Shown here piece after piece: positions 1 to 8,553 of a stretch of DNA of 64,000 nucleotides (position 1 is its first letter; every line of letters begins with the position of its first letter). The position numbers were made by a program, and so were the translations under genes. Source of the DNA: JAXMCI01 sp046349435 (GTDB taxonomy: Bacteria > Pseudomonadota > Alphaproteobacteria > Dongiales > Dongiaceae); assembly GCA_046349435.1 (NCBI GenBank), contig JAXMCI010000029.1, positions 1 to 64,000 of the forward strand, read 5' to 3'. The notes beneath the pieces were generated by a model. That model had not been told where the DNA came from, did no database searches, and worked only from the letters and a program-made list of their open reading frames with translations.

Positions 1-243
1 CTCGAGATAGAAGTCGATGTTGGCCAGCGTGTGGTTCTTGATGTCGCGCGCCTTGTCGCGCAGCGCCTCGAACTCCGGCAGTCGGGCGGCCGCGTCGGCG
101 CGCTTCTTGATGAAGTTGACGCGAACATGGCCGAGCGCCTTCTGCAGCGAGGCGTCGCCCAGCGCCTGGTGGACGTTCTCCTTGAAGCGGTGGCTGGTCG
201 GCGGGTGGCTCTCGACCACCACCGGGCCGGTCGGCGCGTTCAT
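1..243 (-). CDS. lutB: LutB-type lactate utilisation iron-sulfur protein, N-terminal fragment
   Basis: Only the first 81 codons are inside the window; the gene runs off the left edge. The visible start reads MNAPTGPVVVESH and continues into a helix containing ALRDKARDIKNHTL, which resembles the N-terminus of LutB/YkgF, the ferredoxin-like subunit of the LutABC L-lactate oxidation complex. The ATG overlaps the TGA of the upstream lutA-like gene by 4 bp (ATGA), so the two are translationally coupled. Family assignment rests mainly on this coupling with LutA; only the N-terminus is visible and no cluster-binding cysteines are in view. Confidence 0.75.
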   Translation of the reverse strand, partial: MNAPTGPVVVESHPPTSHRFKENVHQALGDASLQKALGHVRVNFIKKRADAAARLPEFEALRDKARDIKNHTLANIDFYLE

Positions 244-1004
244 CGCGAGCCCTCCCCGATGGCCGGCCGGTCGGCCATCCCGGCCAGCACCTCGGCGACG
301 TGGCGCACCTTCACCGCGCGGCCCTCTCGGCTCAGCTTGCCGGCCATGTTGAGCAGGCAGCCCAGGTCGCCGGCGAGCAGCGTGCCGGCCCCGGTGGCGG
401 CGATGTCGGCGGTCTTGTCGGAGACCATCTTGTTGGAGATCTCCGGATACTTGACGCAGAAGGTGCCGCCGAAGCCGCAGCAGGTCTCGGCGCCGGGCAG
501 CTCGACCAGGCTCAGCCCGTCGACCGCGGCGAGCAGCCGGCGGGGCTGCGCCTTGACGCCGAGCTCGCGCAGGCCGGAGCAGGAATCGTGGTAGGTGACG
601 CTGCCCTGGAAGGCGGCGCCGGTGGCCTCGACGCCGCGCACGTCGACCAGGAAGGAGACCAGCTCCCAGCAGCGCTCGGCGAGCGCGTGGGCGCGCCCGG
701 CATAGGCGGGATCGTCGGCCAGCAGGGCGGGATAGTGGTCGCGCAGCATGCCGGCGCAGGACCCGCTCGGCGCCACCACGTAGTCGTAGCCCTGGAAGGC
801 GTCGACCACCTGGCGCGCCACCGCCCTGGCGTCGGCCCGGTCGCCCGAGTTGTAGGCCGGCTGGCCGCAGCAGACCTGCGCGTCCGGCACCTCGACCCGG
901 CAGCCCGCCTGCTCCAGCAGCTTGACGGCGGCGAACCCCACCGTCGGGCGGTAGAGGTCGACGAGGCAGGTGACGAACAGCGCGACGCGGGGCGAGTCGG
1001 GCAT
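240..1004 (-). CDS. lutA: LutA-type (Fe-S)-binding protein of lactate oxidation
   Basis: 254 aa, the usual length for LutA/YkgE. Two CCG cysteine-rich domains are visible: CCGQP near residue 45 and ETCCGFGG near residue 175, the motif pair that binds an iron-sulfur cofactor in LutA, GlpC and heterodisulfide-reductase-like proteins. Cytoplasmic; expected to work with LutB and LutC to oxidise L-lactate to pyruvate. Coupled by a 4-bp overlap to the lutB fragment downstream. The 84-bp gap upstream separates it from mltA on the same strand; no promoter or terminator is obvious there. Confidence 0.88.
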   Translation of the reverse strand: MPDSPRVALFVTCLVDLYRPTVGFAAVKLLEQAGCRVEVPDAQVCCGQPAYNSGDRADARAVARQVVDAFQGYDYVVAPSGSCAGMLRDHYPALLADDPAYAGRAHALAERCWELVSFLVDVRGVEATGAAFQGSVTYHDSCSGLRELGVKAQPRRLLAAVDGLSLVELPGAETCCGFGGTFCVKYPEISNKMVSDKTADIAATGAGTLLAGDLGCLLNMAGKLSREGRAVKVRHVAEVLAGMADRPAIGEGSR

Positions 1005-1088
1005 CTCGGGCTTTCGGGTGGGCGGGCTGCGGAAGGGCCTAAGATGATGAGGCGCGGCCGGGAAGGCAAGGAAAGCCGGGGGCCGGCC

Positions 1089-2333
1089 TCACGGCAGCAT
1101 GCCCTGGGCGATCAGCGCCCGGCGCTTCTCGGCGACCGGCCTGGGCAGCAGCATGTAGTACCGGCCGCTCTGGTTCATGAAGCCGGCGACGGCCAGCGCC
1201 GGCTCGCCGGTGCCCCAGTAGACGTCGCCGCGCACCACACCCTTGATGGCGCCGCCGGTGTCCTGGGCCACCACCAGCCGCTGCAGCGGCTGGCCCGCCT
1301 GCTTGGTGCCGTTCGGCCAGGTGGTGTCGAGCCAGAGCGGCACGCCGAGCGGCAGGTAGGCCGGGTCGATGGCGAGGCTGCGCCCGGCGGTCAGCGCCAC
1401 CCCCTGCGAGCCGATCGGCCCGTCGCCCTCGATCACCCGGAAGAAGACGTAGCTGCGGTCCTTGTCGATGACCTGCTGCGCCTGGTCGGGATGGGCGTTG
1501 AGCCAGGCCCGGATGGTCTGCATCGAGACCTCCTTGCGCGGGATCGCCCCCATCTCCACCAGGGTGCGGCCGACCAGGGTCAGCGGCTGGCCGTTCTGGC
1601 TGGCATAGCCGACCCGCATTGTGCTGCCGTCGGGCAGCTCGACGCGGCCGGAGCCCTGGACCTGCAGGAAGTAGAGCTCGACCGGGCTCTGCACCCAGAG
1701 CAGCTCCTGGCCGCGGCCGGCCAGTGCGCCCTTGGTGATGTCGGCGCGGCTCCAATAGGGCTTGAGCTTGTGGCCGTCGACGCGGCCGACCACGCTCTGA
1801 CCCTTGTAGTCGGCCCGGAAGTCGCCGAGCTCGACGGTGATCATGTCGTCGGGAATGCCGTAGAGCGGCGTTGGATAGGCCGGGTCGGGCGTCCTGCTGC
1901 CCTTCAGCTCGGACTCGTAGTAGCCGGTGAAGGTGCCGATGCCGTCGCTGCCGGCGGCGAACACCGAGAACGGCGCGAACCAGGCCTCGAGATAGGCCCG
2001 CGCCGCGGCGTCGTCGCCGGCCGGCACGGCGGCCAGCGCATCGCAGGCCGGCTTCCAGTCGGCGATCGTGCCGGCCAGCGCCGCCGGCCCGACCGAGCGG
2101 CCCGGCGACAGCTTGGCGAAGCGGGCGCAGGAGCGGGCGAGCGCCGGCAGCGCCTCGGCCGGGTGGTCGGCCTGCCAGCCGGGCAGGGCGGCGAACTCGA
2201 CCGGGCGCAGCTCGAGCACCGCGGCGGGGGTCGCCGGCTTCTTGGCCGGCGGGGCGCAGGCGGCGAGCGACAGGACGATTGCAGCCAGCCCGGCCAGCGC
2301 TGCCGCGGCGCGGCGGCGGGGATTGGCCGGCAT
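1089..2333 (-). CDS. mltA: Membrane-bound lytic murein transglycosylase A
   Basis: 414 aa lipoprotein. The N-terminus is a lipoprotein signal with lipobox LAAC (Cys26). The middle carries the MltA barrel signature (GTFTGYYE, then PLYG) and the C-terminus the 3D domain, with VAQDTGGAIKG and the RGDVYWGTG stretch containing the catalytic-type aspartates. It cleaves the glycan strand of peptidoglycan, forming 1,6-anhydromuramic acid, at the inner face of the outer membrane. It follows the Tim44-like gene by 11 bp on the same strand, an arrangement common in alphaproteobacteria. The start was chosen because it gives an intact signal peptide. Confidence 0.93.
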   Translation of the reverse strand: MPANPRRRAAAALAGLAAIVLSLAACAPPAKKPATPAAVLELRPVEFAALPGWQADHPAEALPALARSCARFAKLSPGRSVGPAALAGTIADWKPACDALAAVPAGDDAAARAYLEAWFAPFSVFAAGSDGIGTFTGYYESELKGSRTPDPAYPTPLYGIPDDMITVELGDFRADYKGQSVVGRVDGHKLKPYWSRADITKGALAGRGQELLWVQSPVELYFLQVQGSGRVELPDGSTMRVGYASQNGQPLTLVGRTLVEMGAIPRKEVSMQTIRAWLNAHPDQAQQVIDKDRSYVFFRVIEGDGPIGSQGVALTAGRSLAIDPAYLPLGVPLWLDTTWPNGTKQAGQPLQRLVVAQDTGGAIKGVVRGDVYWGTGEPALAVAGFMNQSGRYYMLLPRPVAEKRRALIAQGMLP

Positions 2334-2344
2334 CGGCCGGCGGC

Positions 2345-3058
2345 TCAGGCCGGGCTGCGGGTCGCGACCAGCGTCCAGTTGGGATCGCGGGCCCGGGTGT
2401 CGCGCGAGAAGGTCCAGATGTCGGTGACCCGGGTCACGCTCGACGGGTCGCCGTCGACGATGCGGCCCTCGCCGTCGCGGGTGACGTTGATCTGCTGGGA
2501 GACGAAGCGCACGGTGACCAGCGCCGTGCGGCCCTGCAGCTCGGCCTCGGCGATCGTCGCCTCGTCGATCCCGACCAGGGTGGTGGCCAGCGTCTCGCCG
2601 GCCTGGGCGCGGTTGCGGATGGCGCTGTCGAACTGGGCGAAGACGTCGTCGCTGAGCAGCGGCCTCAGCGCGCCGCTGTCGCCGGCGGCATAGGCGTTGA
2701 CGATCATCTCGAAGGCGGCACGGGCGCCGTCCAGGAAGGCGCGCGGCGCGAAGCCGGGCTCGGCGGCGATGATGCGGTCGAGCCCGGGCTGGGCGCCGGC
2801 ATCCACCACGTCGGCGGCCGCGGGACCGGGGGTCGGCGGCGCGGGCGCCGGGCGCTCGGCGGCGGGCCCGCGCTCCGGCAGGCTGACGACCTTGGCGTCG
2901 GCGCGGCGCTGGTCGGCCTCGCGGCGGACCGAGATCGGGTCGGGGCGCGGCCGCTCGTTGCCGGTGCGCCGCCCGAGCACGCTGCGCAACCGCCACACCA
3001 GGAAGATGGCGATCGCCGCGAAGATGATGATATCGAGCACTTGAGAATCCTGGCCCAT
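2345..3058 (-). CDS. Tim44-like domain protein (TimA family)
   Basis: 237 aa. One N-terminal membrane segment (residues about 8-24, IIIFAAIAIFLVW) is followed by a proline/arginine-rich linker and a C-terminal Tim44-like domain (from about residue 100, with GARAAFEMIVNAYAAGD). Bacterial Tim44-like proteins of alphaproteobacteria are inner-membrane anchored and related to the mitochondrial import motor subunit; their exact role is unclear. Divergent from fxsA, with a shared 133-bp promoter region. The start places the membrane segment at the N-terminus. Confidence 0.88.
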   Translation of the reverse strand: MGQDSQVLDIIIFAAIAIFLVWRLRSVLGRRTGNERPRPDPISVRREADQRRADAKVVSLPERGPAAERPAPAPPTPGPAAADVVDAGAQPGLDRIIAAEPGFAPRAFLDGARAAFEMIVNAYAAGDSGALRPLLSDDVFAQFDSAIRNRAQAGETLATTLVGIDEATIAEAELQGRTALVTVRFVSQQINVTRDGEGRIVDGDPSSVTRVTDIWTFSRDTRARDPNWTLVATRSPA

Positions 3059-3137
3059 CGCTCGCGCCGGGAGTGCCGCCGGAAACTGCCGTCGTCGGGC
3101 GCCGTCCGTCGCGCACGGGCCGGTCCCAGCGGGCCGG

Positions 3138-3166
3138 TTGCCCGGCGCCGCCTGCCCCACTAGATA
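3138..3166 (+). promoter_or_regulatory. Putative sigma-70 promoter for fxsA and downstream genes
   Basis: TTGCCC at 3138-3143 and TAGATA at 3161-3166 are separated by 17 bp, 26 bp upstream of the fxsA ATG. It lies between the divergent Tim44-like and fxsA genes. Motif match only; no experimental support. Confidence 0.4.
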
Positions 3167-3191
3167 AGGAAGGCTTCGACAAAGAGCAAGC

Positions 3192-3716
3192 ATGCCTCGT
3201 CTCTTCCCCCTCCTGCTGATCGGCCTGCCGCTCGCCGAGATCGCCCTGCTGATCGAGGCCGGGCGCCTGCTCGGCGGCGCCATGCCCGTGCTGCTGCTGC
3301 TGATCGCCGCGGCGCTGGCCGGCATCCTGCTGATCCGCCACCAGTCGCTGGCCAGCCTGGCCGCGGTGCGGGCCGCGCTCGCGCGCAACGAGGCGCCGGG
3401 CGAGGCGCTGCTCGACGGCGCCTGCGCGATGGCGGCCGGGCTGCTGCTCATCCTGCCGGGGTTCCTGTCGGACCTCGCCGCGATCGCGCTGCTGGTCCGG
3501 CCTATGCGCCGGGCGCTCGCCGGCCGGCTGCTCGGCGGCCAGCGGCGCCGGCCGGCCGGCCCTGCCGACCCGCGGCGGCCGGCGCCGGGCGCCGGACCGG
3601 TTATCGCCGGCGAGTATCGCGACGTCACCGACGAGCCGCCGCCGCCCGAGCCATCGCGCTGGGGGCAGGGCACCGGCCATCTGCCGGGAGGCCGCCTGCC
3701 GGGAGGACAACCATGA
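3192..3716 (+). CDS. fxsA: FxsA family membrane protein
   Basis: 174 aa. Hydrophobic segments at about residues 3-20, 28-46 and 85-105 and the typical opening PLLLIGLPLAEIALLI identify FxsA, a small cytoplasmic-membrane protein whose E. coli member suppresses phage T7 exclusion by F plasmids. The cytoplasmic tail is proline- and arginine-rich and poorly conserved. Its stop overlaps the start of the next gene by 4 bp (ATGA), so the two are co-translated. Confidence 0.88.
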   Translation: MPRLFPLLLIGLPLAEIALLIEAGRLLGGAMPVLLLLIAAALAGILLIRHQSLASLAAVRAALARNEAPGEALLDGACAMAAGLLLILPGFLSDLAAIALLVRPMRRALAGRLLGGQRRRPAGPADPRRPAPGAGPVIAGEYRDVTDEPPPPEPSRWGQGTGHLPGGRLPGGQP

Positions 3717-4273
3717 TCCTGGTCCGTCACGGCCAGTCGGAGTTCAACGTCCACTACAACCGGACGCGGATCGATCCGGGGATCGAGGATCCGGCGCTGA
3801 CCGAGCTCGGGCGGCAGCAGGCGGCCGAGGCCGCCGGGCAGCTCGCCCGCGAGGGGGTGCGCCGGCTGCTGGTCAGCCCCTATCGCCGGACGCTGGAGAC
3901 GGCCGAGGTGATCGCCGCAGCGCTCGACCTGCCGATCGTCATCGAGCCGATGATCCGCGAGCGCATGGCCTTCACCTGCGACATCGGCTCGCTCCGCTCG
4001 CAGCTGGCGCTGCGCTGGCCGCATCTGAGCTTCGACCATGTCGAGGAACGCTGGTGGCCCGAGCTCGAGGAGACCGAGGACCTGCTGGCGCTGCGCTGCC
4101 GCAGCTTCCACCGCGCCGCCCGCGCCATGGCCGACTGGCGCGAGGTCGCCTGCGTCACCCACTGGGGCTTCGTCCGCGGCCTGACCGGGCGCGAGCTGCG
4201 CAACGGCGAGCTGTTCCGCTTCGATCCGCACGGCCATCCCCTGCCCGACGAGGACGCGGCAGCCGAGCGTTGA
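3713..4273 (+). CDS. Histidine phosphatase family protein
   Basis: 186 aa. The N-terminal RHG motif (residues 5-7, with the phospho-accepting His) and a second histidine in VTHWG near residue 145 are the hallmarks of the phosphoglycerate-mutase-like phosphatase fold. The substrate cannot be read from the sequence. Translationally coupled to fxsA; secB follows after 73 bp. The middle (residues about 85-130) is tryptophan- and glutamate-rich and differs from classical cofactor-dependent mutases, so a glycolytic role is unlikely. Confidence 0.83.
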   Translation: MILVRHGQSEFNVHYNRTRIDPGIEDPALTELGRQQAAEAAGQLAREGVRRLLVSPYRRTLETAEVIAAALDLPIVIEPMIRERMAFTCDIGSLRSQLALRWPHLSFDHVEERWWPELEETEDLLALRCRSFHRAARAMADWREVACVTHWGFVRGLTGRELRNGELFRFDPHGHPLPDEDAAAER

Positions 4274-4346
4274 GCCGGGGCGGGATCCGTGATACGCGGG
4301 GGCCCGCCGCGCCGCCCCCGGCGCCCCCCGTTCGCTAGGATCTCTC

Positions 4347-4853
4347 ATGGCCGACAGCCCCTACGAAGCCGGTGATGCCGCCGCCGATGACCCGGCGCCG
4401 CGCTCCCGCTTCGGCATCGTCTCGCAGTTCCTCAAGGATCTCTCCTTCGAGAACATCGACCCGCCCGCGGCCGAGGGCCAGCCGGCCGAGACGCCGCACG
4501 GCGTGGTGCAGGTCGACCTGCGGGTCGGCCAGGTCGACGACCAGACGATCGACGTCATCCTGCATCTGCGGGTGGAATCGACGGTCGCCGGCAATCCGGC
4601 GTACATCATCGAGGTCGAGTATGCCGGCCGCTTCGCCTATGCCGACATGTCGACCGAGGTGCTCGAGATGCTGGCGATGGTCGAGGCGCCGCGCCTGCTC
4701 TTCCCGTTCGTCCGGGTGATCATCGCCAACGTCAGCCGGGAAGGCGGCTTCCCCGCGCTGATCCTGGCCCCGATCGACTTCGCCGCCCTCTACCGGGCCC
4801 GCCGCGTGCGCCAGCAGCAGGCCCCTGCCACCAGCCTGCAGGGCGCGTTCTAG
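4347..4853 (+). CDS. secB: Protein-export chaperone SecB
   Basis: 168 aa, typical for alphaproteobacterial SecB. Recognisable blocks are QFLKDLSFENIDPP at about residue 27, the YAGRFAY strand, and FPFVRVIIANVSREGGFPALILAPIDF near the C-terminus. SecB is a cytoplasmic tetramer that holds preproteins unfolded and hands them to SecA. It converges with dnaQ; the 73-bp gap between them has no clear terminator. The order fxsA-secB-dnaQ-coaE is common in alphaproteobacteria. Confidence 0.95.
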   Translation: MADSPYEAGDAAADDPAPRSRFGIVSQFLKDLSFENIDPPAAEGQPAETPHGVVQVDLRVGQVDDQTIDVILHLRVESTVAGNPAYIIEVEYAGRFAYADMSTEVLEMLAMVEAPRLLFPFVRVIIANVSREGGFPALILAPIDFAALYRARRVRQQQAPATSLQGAF

Positions 4854-4926
4854 GCGGGCTTCCTCGTCGACTGCCCGGCTTCGATCCCGGCAATGACCGG
4901 CGCGGGGAGAACCGGGACCATCCTTC

Positions 4927-5595
4927 CTATGCCAGCCAGAGCGGCTGCTTCAGCGTCGCCAGCAGGGCGGCGTGGGCGGCCAGCTCGGCCTCGCTGGCGG
5001 CGTGCGGGCGGGGCGGGCGGAAGCGGCGCGGGGTGATGCTGACCTCGATCGCCGCGGCGGTCGCCTGCAGGTCGAAGCCGGCCTGGCGGCCGCCGATCAG
5101 CTCGAGATAGACCTCGGACAGCAGCTCGGAATCGAGCAGCGCGCCATGCTTGGTGCGGGCCGAGTTGTCGATCGCGAAGCGGCGGCAGAGCGCGTCCAGG
5201 CTGGCCTGCGCGCCGGGAAACTTCTGCCGCGCCAGGGCCAGCGTGTCGACCGCCCGCTCGCGCGGCAGCGGCGGCCGCTCGACCCGCTGCAGCTCGGCAT
5301 TGAGGAAGCCGATGTCGAACTCGGCATTGTGGATCACCAGCCGGTCCTCGCCGAGGAATCCCAGCAGCTCGTCGGCGATCTCGGCGAAGCGCGGCTGGCC
5401 GATCAGGAACTGCTCGCTGAGCCCGTGCACCTCGTAGGCGCCGGACGACATCGCCCGCTCCGGGTTGAGGTAGCGGTGGAAGACCCGGCCGGTCGGCAGG
5501 TGGTTCACCAGCTCGACGGCGGCGATCTCGACGATGCGGTCGCCGCCGCGCGCATCCAGCCCGGTGGTCTCGGTGTCGACGACGATCTCGCGCAT
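4927..5595 (-). CDS. dnaQ: DNA polymerase III epsilon subunit (3'-5' proofreading exonuclease)
   Basis: 222 aa. The three exonuclease motifs are present: DTETTG (Exo I, residues 7-12), HNAEFDIGF (Exo II) and HGALLDSELL (Exo III with the catalytic His). It proofreads newly made DNA in the polymerase III core. The same reading frame stays open upstream into the frameshifted coaE, so an automatic caller may report a false CoaE-DnaQ fusion from 6210; the conserved start MREIVVDTE fixes the true N-terminus. The coaE stop lies 5 bp upstream. Confidence 0.93.
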   Translation of the reverse strand: MREIVVDTETTGLDARGGDRIVEIAAVELVNHLPTGRVFHRYLNPERAMSSGAYEVHGLSEQFLIGQPRFAEIADELLGFLGEDRLVIHNAEFDIGFLNAELQRVERPPLPRERAVDTLALARQKFPGAQASLDALCRRFAIDNSARTKHGALLDSELLSEVYLELIGGRQAGFDLQATAAAIEVSITPRRFRPPRPHAASEAELAAHAALLATLKQPLWLA

Positions 5596-5600
5596 GACCG

Positions 5601-6210
5601 CTAGGCGTCCGCCCCCTTGCCGCGAATCGCCAGGATTCTCAGGATTTTTGCCAGCGCCCGCAAGGTGTGGCGGCGGCCATGGCCGGTATCGACGACGAAA
5701 TCCGACCGGCGCCGCTTCTCGGCGTCCGGCGTCTGGCGCGCCAGCATGGCGGCGAGCCGGGCCGGGCTCATGCCGGGCCGGCGCAGCACCTGCGCCCGCT
5801 GCACGAACGGCGGTGCGGTGACGGTGATGACGACGTCGCAACGGCGCTCGGCGCCGCTCTCGACGAGCAGCGGGATGTCGAGCACGGCGGCCGGCCGCCG
5901 CGCCGCTCGGGCCGCCGCCAGGAAGCGGTCCGCCGAGGTCCTGGACCAGCGGATGCACGATCCGCTCGAGCACCCGCCAGCCGGCCGGATCGGCCGCCAG
6001 CGAGCGGCGCAGCGCCTCCCGGTCGAGCACGCCGTCGCGCACCGTGCCGGGGAAGGCGGCGGCGATCGCCGGCAGGGCCGCCCCGCCGGGTGCCTGGAGC
6101 CGGTGCACCGCGGCGTCGGCGTCGTGCACGGGCAGGCCGAGCCGGCGCAGCATCGCCGCCGCGGTCGTCTTGCCCATGCCGATCGAGCCGGTGAGGCCGA
6201 TCACCAGCAT
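5601..6210 (-). pseudogene. coaE: Dephospho-CoA kinase, interrupted by one frameshift as sequenced
   Basis: The N-terminal part (ATG at 6208-6210) carries the P-loop GLTGSIGMGKTT and reads to IVHPLVQ in one frame. The rest of the enzyme, from TSADRFLAAARAA through VLDIPLLVESGAE to the stop at 5601-5603, is in another frame. The junction is at about 5937-5943, where removal of one base restores a 202-aa protein of normal length. CoaE makes CoA from dephospho-CoA and ATP and is normally essential, so a sequencing error is more likely than a dead gene. It sits between aroE and dnaQ, its usual place. Confidence 0.85.
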
Positions 6211-6230
6211 GCCGCCGCCGCGCCGCCGGC

Positions 6231-7082
6231 TCAGCGCGGAATGTCGGCGAGGACGAATCGGCGCAGCTCCTCGGTGACCTGCGGGGTCTGGCCGAACCAG
6301 GCGGCGAAGCCCGGCCGGGCCTGGTGCAGCAGCATGCCGAGCCCGTCGACCACGGCATTGCCGCGGGCCCGCGCCGCGGCCAGCAGCCTGGTCTCCAGCG
6401 GCACGTAGACGATGTCGTTGACCAGCGCGCGCGCCGGGAGCGCGGCGAGGTCGAGCTCGAGCGGCGGCTGGCCGGCCATGCCGAGCGAGGTCGTGTTGAC
6501 CAGCAGCGCGAGATCGGCGAGCGCCGCGCCACGGTCCTGCCAGTCGACCAGGCGCAGCGGCGGTCCGAGCTCCTCGACCAGCCGGACGGCGCGCCCAGCG
6601 GTGCGGTTGGCGATGCGGATTTCCGGCGCGCCGGCCTCGGCCAGCGCCACCGCGATGGCGCGGGCGGCGCCGCCGGCCCCGAGCAGCAGCACCGGCCCGG
6701 CCTCGGCGCGCCAGCCGGGGTGCCCGGCCCGCAGGTTCTCGAGGAAGCCGTAGCCGTCGGTGTTGCTGGCGCCGATCCGGCCCTCGGCATCGAAGCTCAG
6801 CGTATTGGCGGCGCCGATGCGCCGCGCGCTGGCGGTCGCCTCGTCCGCGGCTGCCAGTGCCGCCTCCTTGTGCGGCAGGGTGACGTTGACGCCGCGGAAG
6901 CCGAGCAGCGCCAGCGCCCGCAGCGACTCGGCGACCCGCTCCGGCCGCACCGCGAAGGGCAGGTAGGCGCCGTCGATGCCGAGCCGGTCGAGCCAGAAGC
7001 CGTGCAGCCGCGGCGAGCGGGAATGGGCGATCGGCCAGCCGATCACCCCGGCGAGCAGCGCCCGGCCAGTCAGGATCGGCAT
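6231..7082 (-). CDS. aroE: Shikimate dehydrogenase
   Basis: 283 aa. The shikimate-binding SRSP motif (residues about 21-24), the catalytic Lys in NVTLPHKE, the NADPH-binding GAGGAARA loop and the NRT nucleotide-specificity motif are all visible. It reduces 3-dehydroshikimate to shikimate with NADPH in aromatic amino acid synthesis. It lies 20 bp upstream of coaE and 30 bp downstream of maf on the same strand, so the set maf-aroE-coaE-dnaQ is probably one transcript. Confidence 0.95.
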   Translation of the reverse strand: MPILTGRALLAGVIGWPIAHSRSPRLHGFWLDRLGIDGAYLPFAVRPERVAESLRALALLGFRGVNVTLPHKEAALAAADEATASARRIGAANTLSFDAEGRIGASNTDGYGFLENLRAGHPGWRAEAGPVLLLGAGGAARAIAVALAEAGAPEIRIANRTAGRAVRLVEELGPPLRLVDWQDRGAALADLALLVNTTSLGMAGQPPLELDLAALPARALVNDIVYVPLETRLLAAARARGNAVVDGLGMLLHQARPGFAAWFGQTPQVTEELRRFVLADIPR

Positions 7083-7112
7083 GGCATCAGGATCGGCATG
7101 GCAGGAGAATGG

Positions 7113-7724
7113 TCATGCGGGCAGCACCCGATGGTCGCGCAGGAAGTCGAGCAGCGGCAGCAGCGGCAGGCCGAGGATGGTGAACCAGTCGCCCTCGACC
7201 CGGGCGAAGAGTTGCGCACCCAGGCCCTCGAGCTGATAGGCGCCGACCGAGCCGAGCACGGCGTCGCCGGCCCGCTCGAGGTAGGATTCGAGGAAGCTCT
7301 CGCCGAACGGCCGCATGGTCAGGCGCGCCGTGCCGACATGGTGCCAGATCCGGCTGCCGTCGCGCACCGCCACCGCGGCGCTGTGCAGCCGGTGGGCGCG
7401 GCCGCGCAAGGCCAGCAGCTGGCGTGCCGCCGCCGCCCTGTCGCCCGGCTTGTCGAACCAGGCGCCGTCGCATTCCAGCAGCTGGTCGCAGCCCAGCACC
7501 AGCGCGCCGGGACGGCGGCGCGAGACGCGCTGCGCCTTGAGCTCGGCAAGCGCCTCGGCGGCCGCCGGGGCATCGGCGCCGCTGCCCTTCAGCGCCGCCT
7601 TGGCCTCGTCCTCGTCGACCGCCGCCGGATCGACCAGGATGTCGAGGCCGGCGGCGCGCAGCATCGCCGCGCGGGTGGCGCTGCCGGAGGCCAGCACCAG
7701 GTCGCTGCCGGCCTCACCGGCCAT
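7113..7724 (-). CDS. maf: Maf family nucleotide pyrophosphatase
   Basis: 203 aa. The opening LVLASGSATR and the GCDQLL motif with its catalytic Asp are characteristic of Maf. The VDEDEAK stretch and the GCDQ rather than ADT core suggest the YceF type that hydrolyses 7-methyl-GTP, though specificity is inferred only. Its start lies inside the last 11 bp of ppsR, so translation is coupled. Confidence 0.9.
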   Translation of the reverse strand: MAGEAGSDLVLASGSATRAAMLRAAGLDILVDPAAVDEDEAKAALKGSGADAPAAAEALAELKAQRVSRRRPGALVLGCDQLLECDGAWFDKPGDRAAAARQLLALRGRAHRLHSAAVAVRDGSRIWHHVGTARLTMRPFGESFLESYLERAGDAVLGSVGAYQLEGLGAQLFARVEGDWFTILGLPLLPLLDFLRDHRVLPA

Positions 7725-8553
7725 TGGCCACCGGCCGGCCGGCGCGCCGCTTGTCCAGCAGCTGGACGATGGTGGCGGCGGTTTCCTCGATCGAACGGCG
7801 GGTCACGTCGATGATCGGCCAGCCCTGCTCGCCGCACAGCCGGCGCGCTGCGGCGACCTCGTCGCGCACCGTGTCGATGTCGACATAGTCGGTCTCGTGG
7901 TCTTCCGAGAGCATCAGCAGGCGGTTGCGGCGGATCTGCACCAGCCGTGCGGGATCCTTGGTCAGGCCGACGACCAGCGGCCGCCGCAGCTGCATCAGCT
8001 CGGGCGGCAGCGGGCAGTTCGGCACGATCGGCACGTTGGCGGCCTTGATGCCGCGATTGGCGAGATACATGCAGGTCGGCGTCTTCGAGGTCCGCGACAC
8101 CCCGACCAGCACGACGTCGGCCTCCTCGTAGTTCCAGCTCGCCTGGCCGTCGTCGTGGGCGAGCGCGAAGCTCATCGCGTCGATCCGGGCGAAGTACTCG
8201 GCGTCGAGCTCGTGCTGGCGGCCCGACAGGCCGCGGCTGGTCAGCCCGAAGAAGCTGCCGAGCGCGGCGATCACCGGCTCGAGCACGGGGATGCAGGGGG
8301 TCTGCAGTCGCCGGCAGCCTTCCTGCAGCATGGCCCGCAGCCCGTCATTGACGATGGTGAAGAGGACCAGCCCGGGCTCCTTCTCGATGCCCTGCAGCAC
8401 CTTGTCCATCTGGCCCGGCGTGCGGATCAGGTTCCAGTGGTGCTCGACCGGCTCGACGCCCTCGAACTGCACCAGGCAGGCCCGGGTCACCGAGTTGATC
8501 GTCTCGCCGGTGGCGTCGCTCACCAGATGCAGATGCTTGGACGCTGCCGGCAC
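7714..8553 (-). CDS. ppsR: Pyruvate, phosphate dikinase regulatory-type kinase/pyrophosphorylase (DUF299)
   Basis: 279 aa from a GTG start. The core P-loop-like GVSRTSKTP and the HLHLVSDATGET opening identify the PpsR/DUF299 family, bifunctional serine/threonine kinase and phosphorylase proteins acting on PEP synthase or pyruvate phosphate dikinase. The open frame extends upstream, but the GTG at 8551-8553 fits the family N-terminus and follows a GAGGGA ribosome-binding sequence 3 bp away. The gene diverges from hemE across a 405-bp gap that is a candidate replication origin. Confidence 0.9.
   Translation of the reverse strand: MPAASKHLHLVSDATGETINSVTRACLVQFEGVEPVEHHWNLIRTPGQMDKVLQGIEKEPGLVLFTIVNDGLRAMLQEGCRRLQTPCIPVLEPVIAALGSFFGLTSRGLSGRQHELDAEYFARIDAMSFALAHDDGQASWNYEEADVVLVGVSRTSKTPTCMYLANRGIKAANVPIVPNCPLPPELMQLRRPLVVGLTKDPARLVQIRRNRLLMLSEDHETDYVDIDTVRDEVAAARRLCGEQGWPIIDVTRRSIEETAATIVQLLDKRRAGRPVANGR

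Noticed and set aside
300..2693. 797-aa open frame on the + strand opposite lutA, mltA and the Tim44-like gene
   Set aside because: It is a GC-rich antisense frame with a repetitive Ala/Gly/Arg composition; the reverse-strand genes have clear domains.
4927..6210. A single CoaE-DnaQ fusion protein
   Set aside because: The middle 100 residues are nonsense relative to both families, and the rest of CoaE lies in the other frame, so the fusion is a frameshift artefact.
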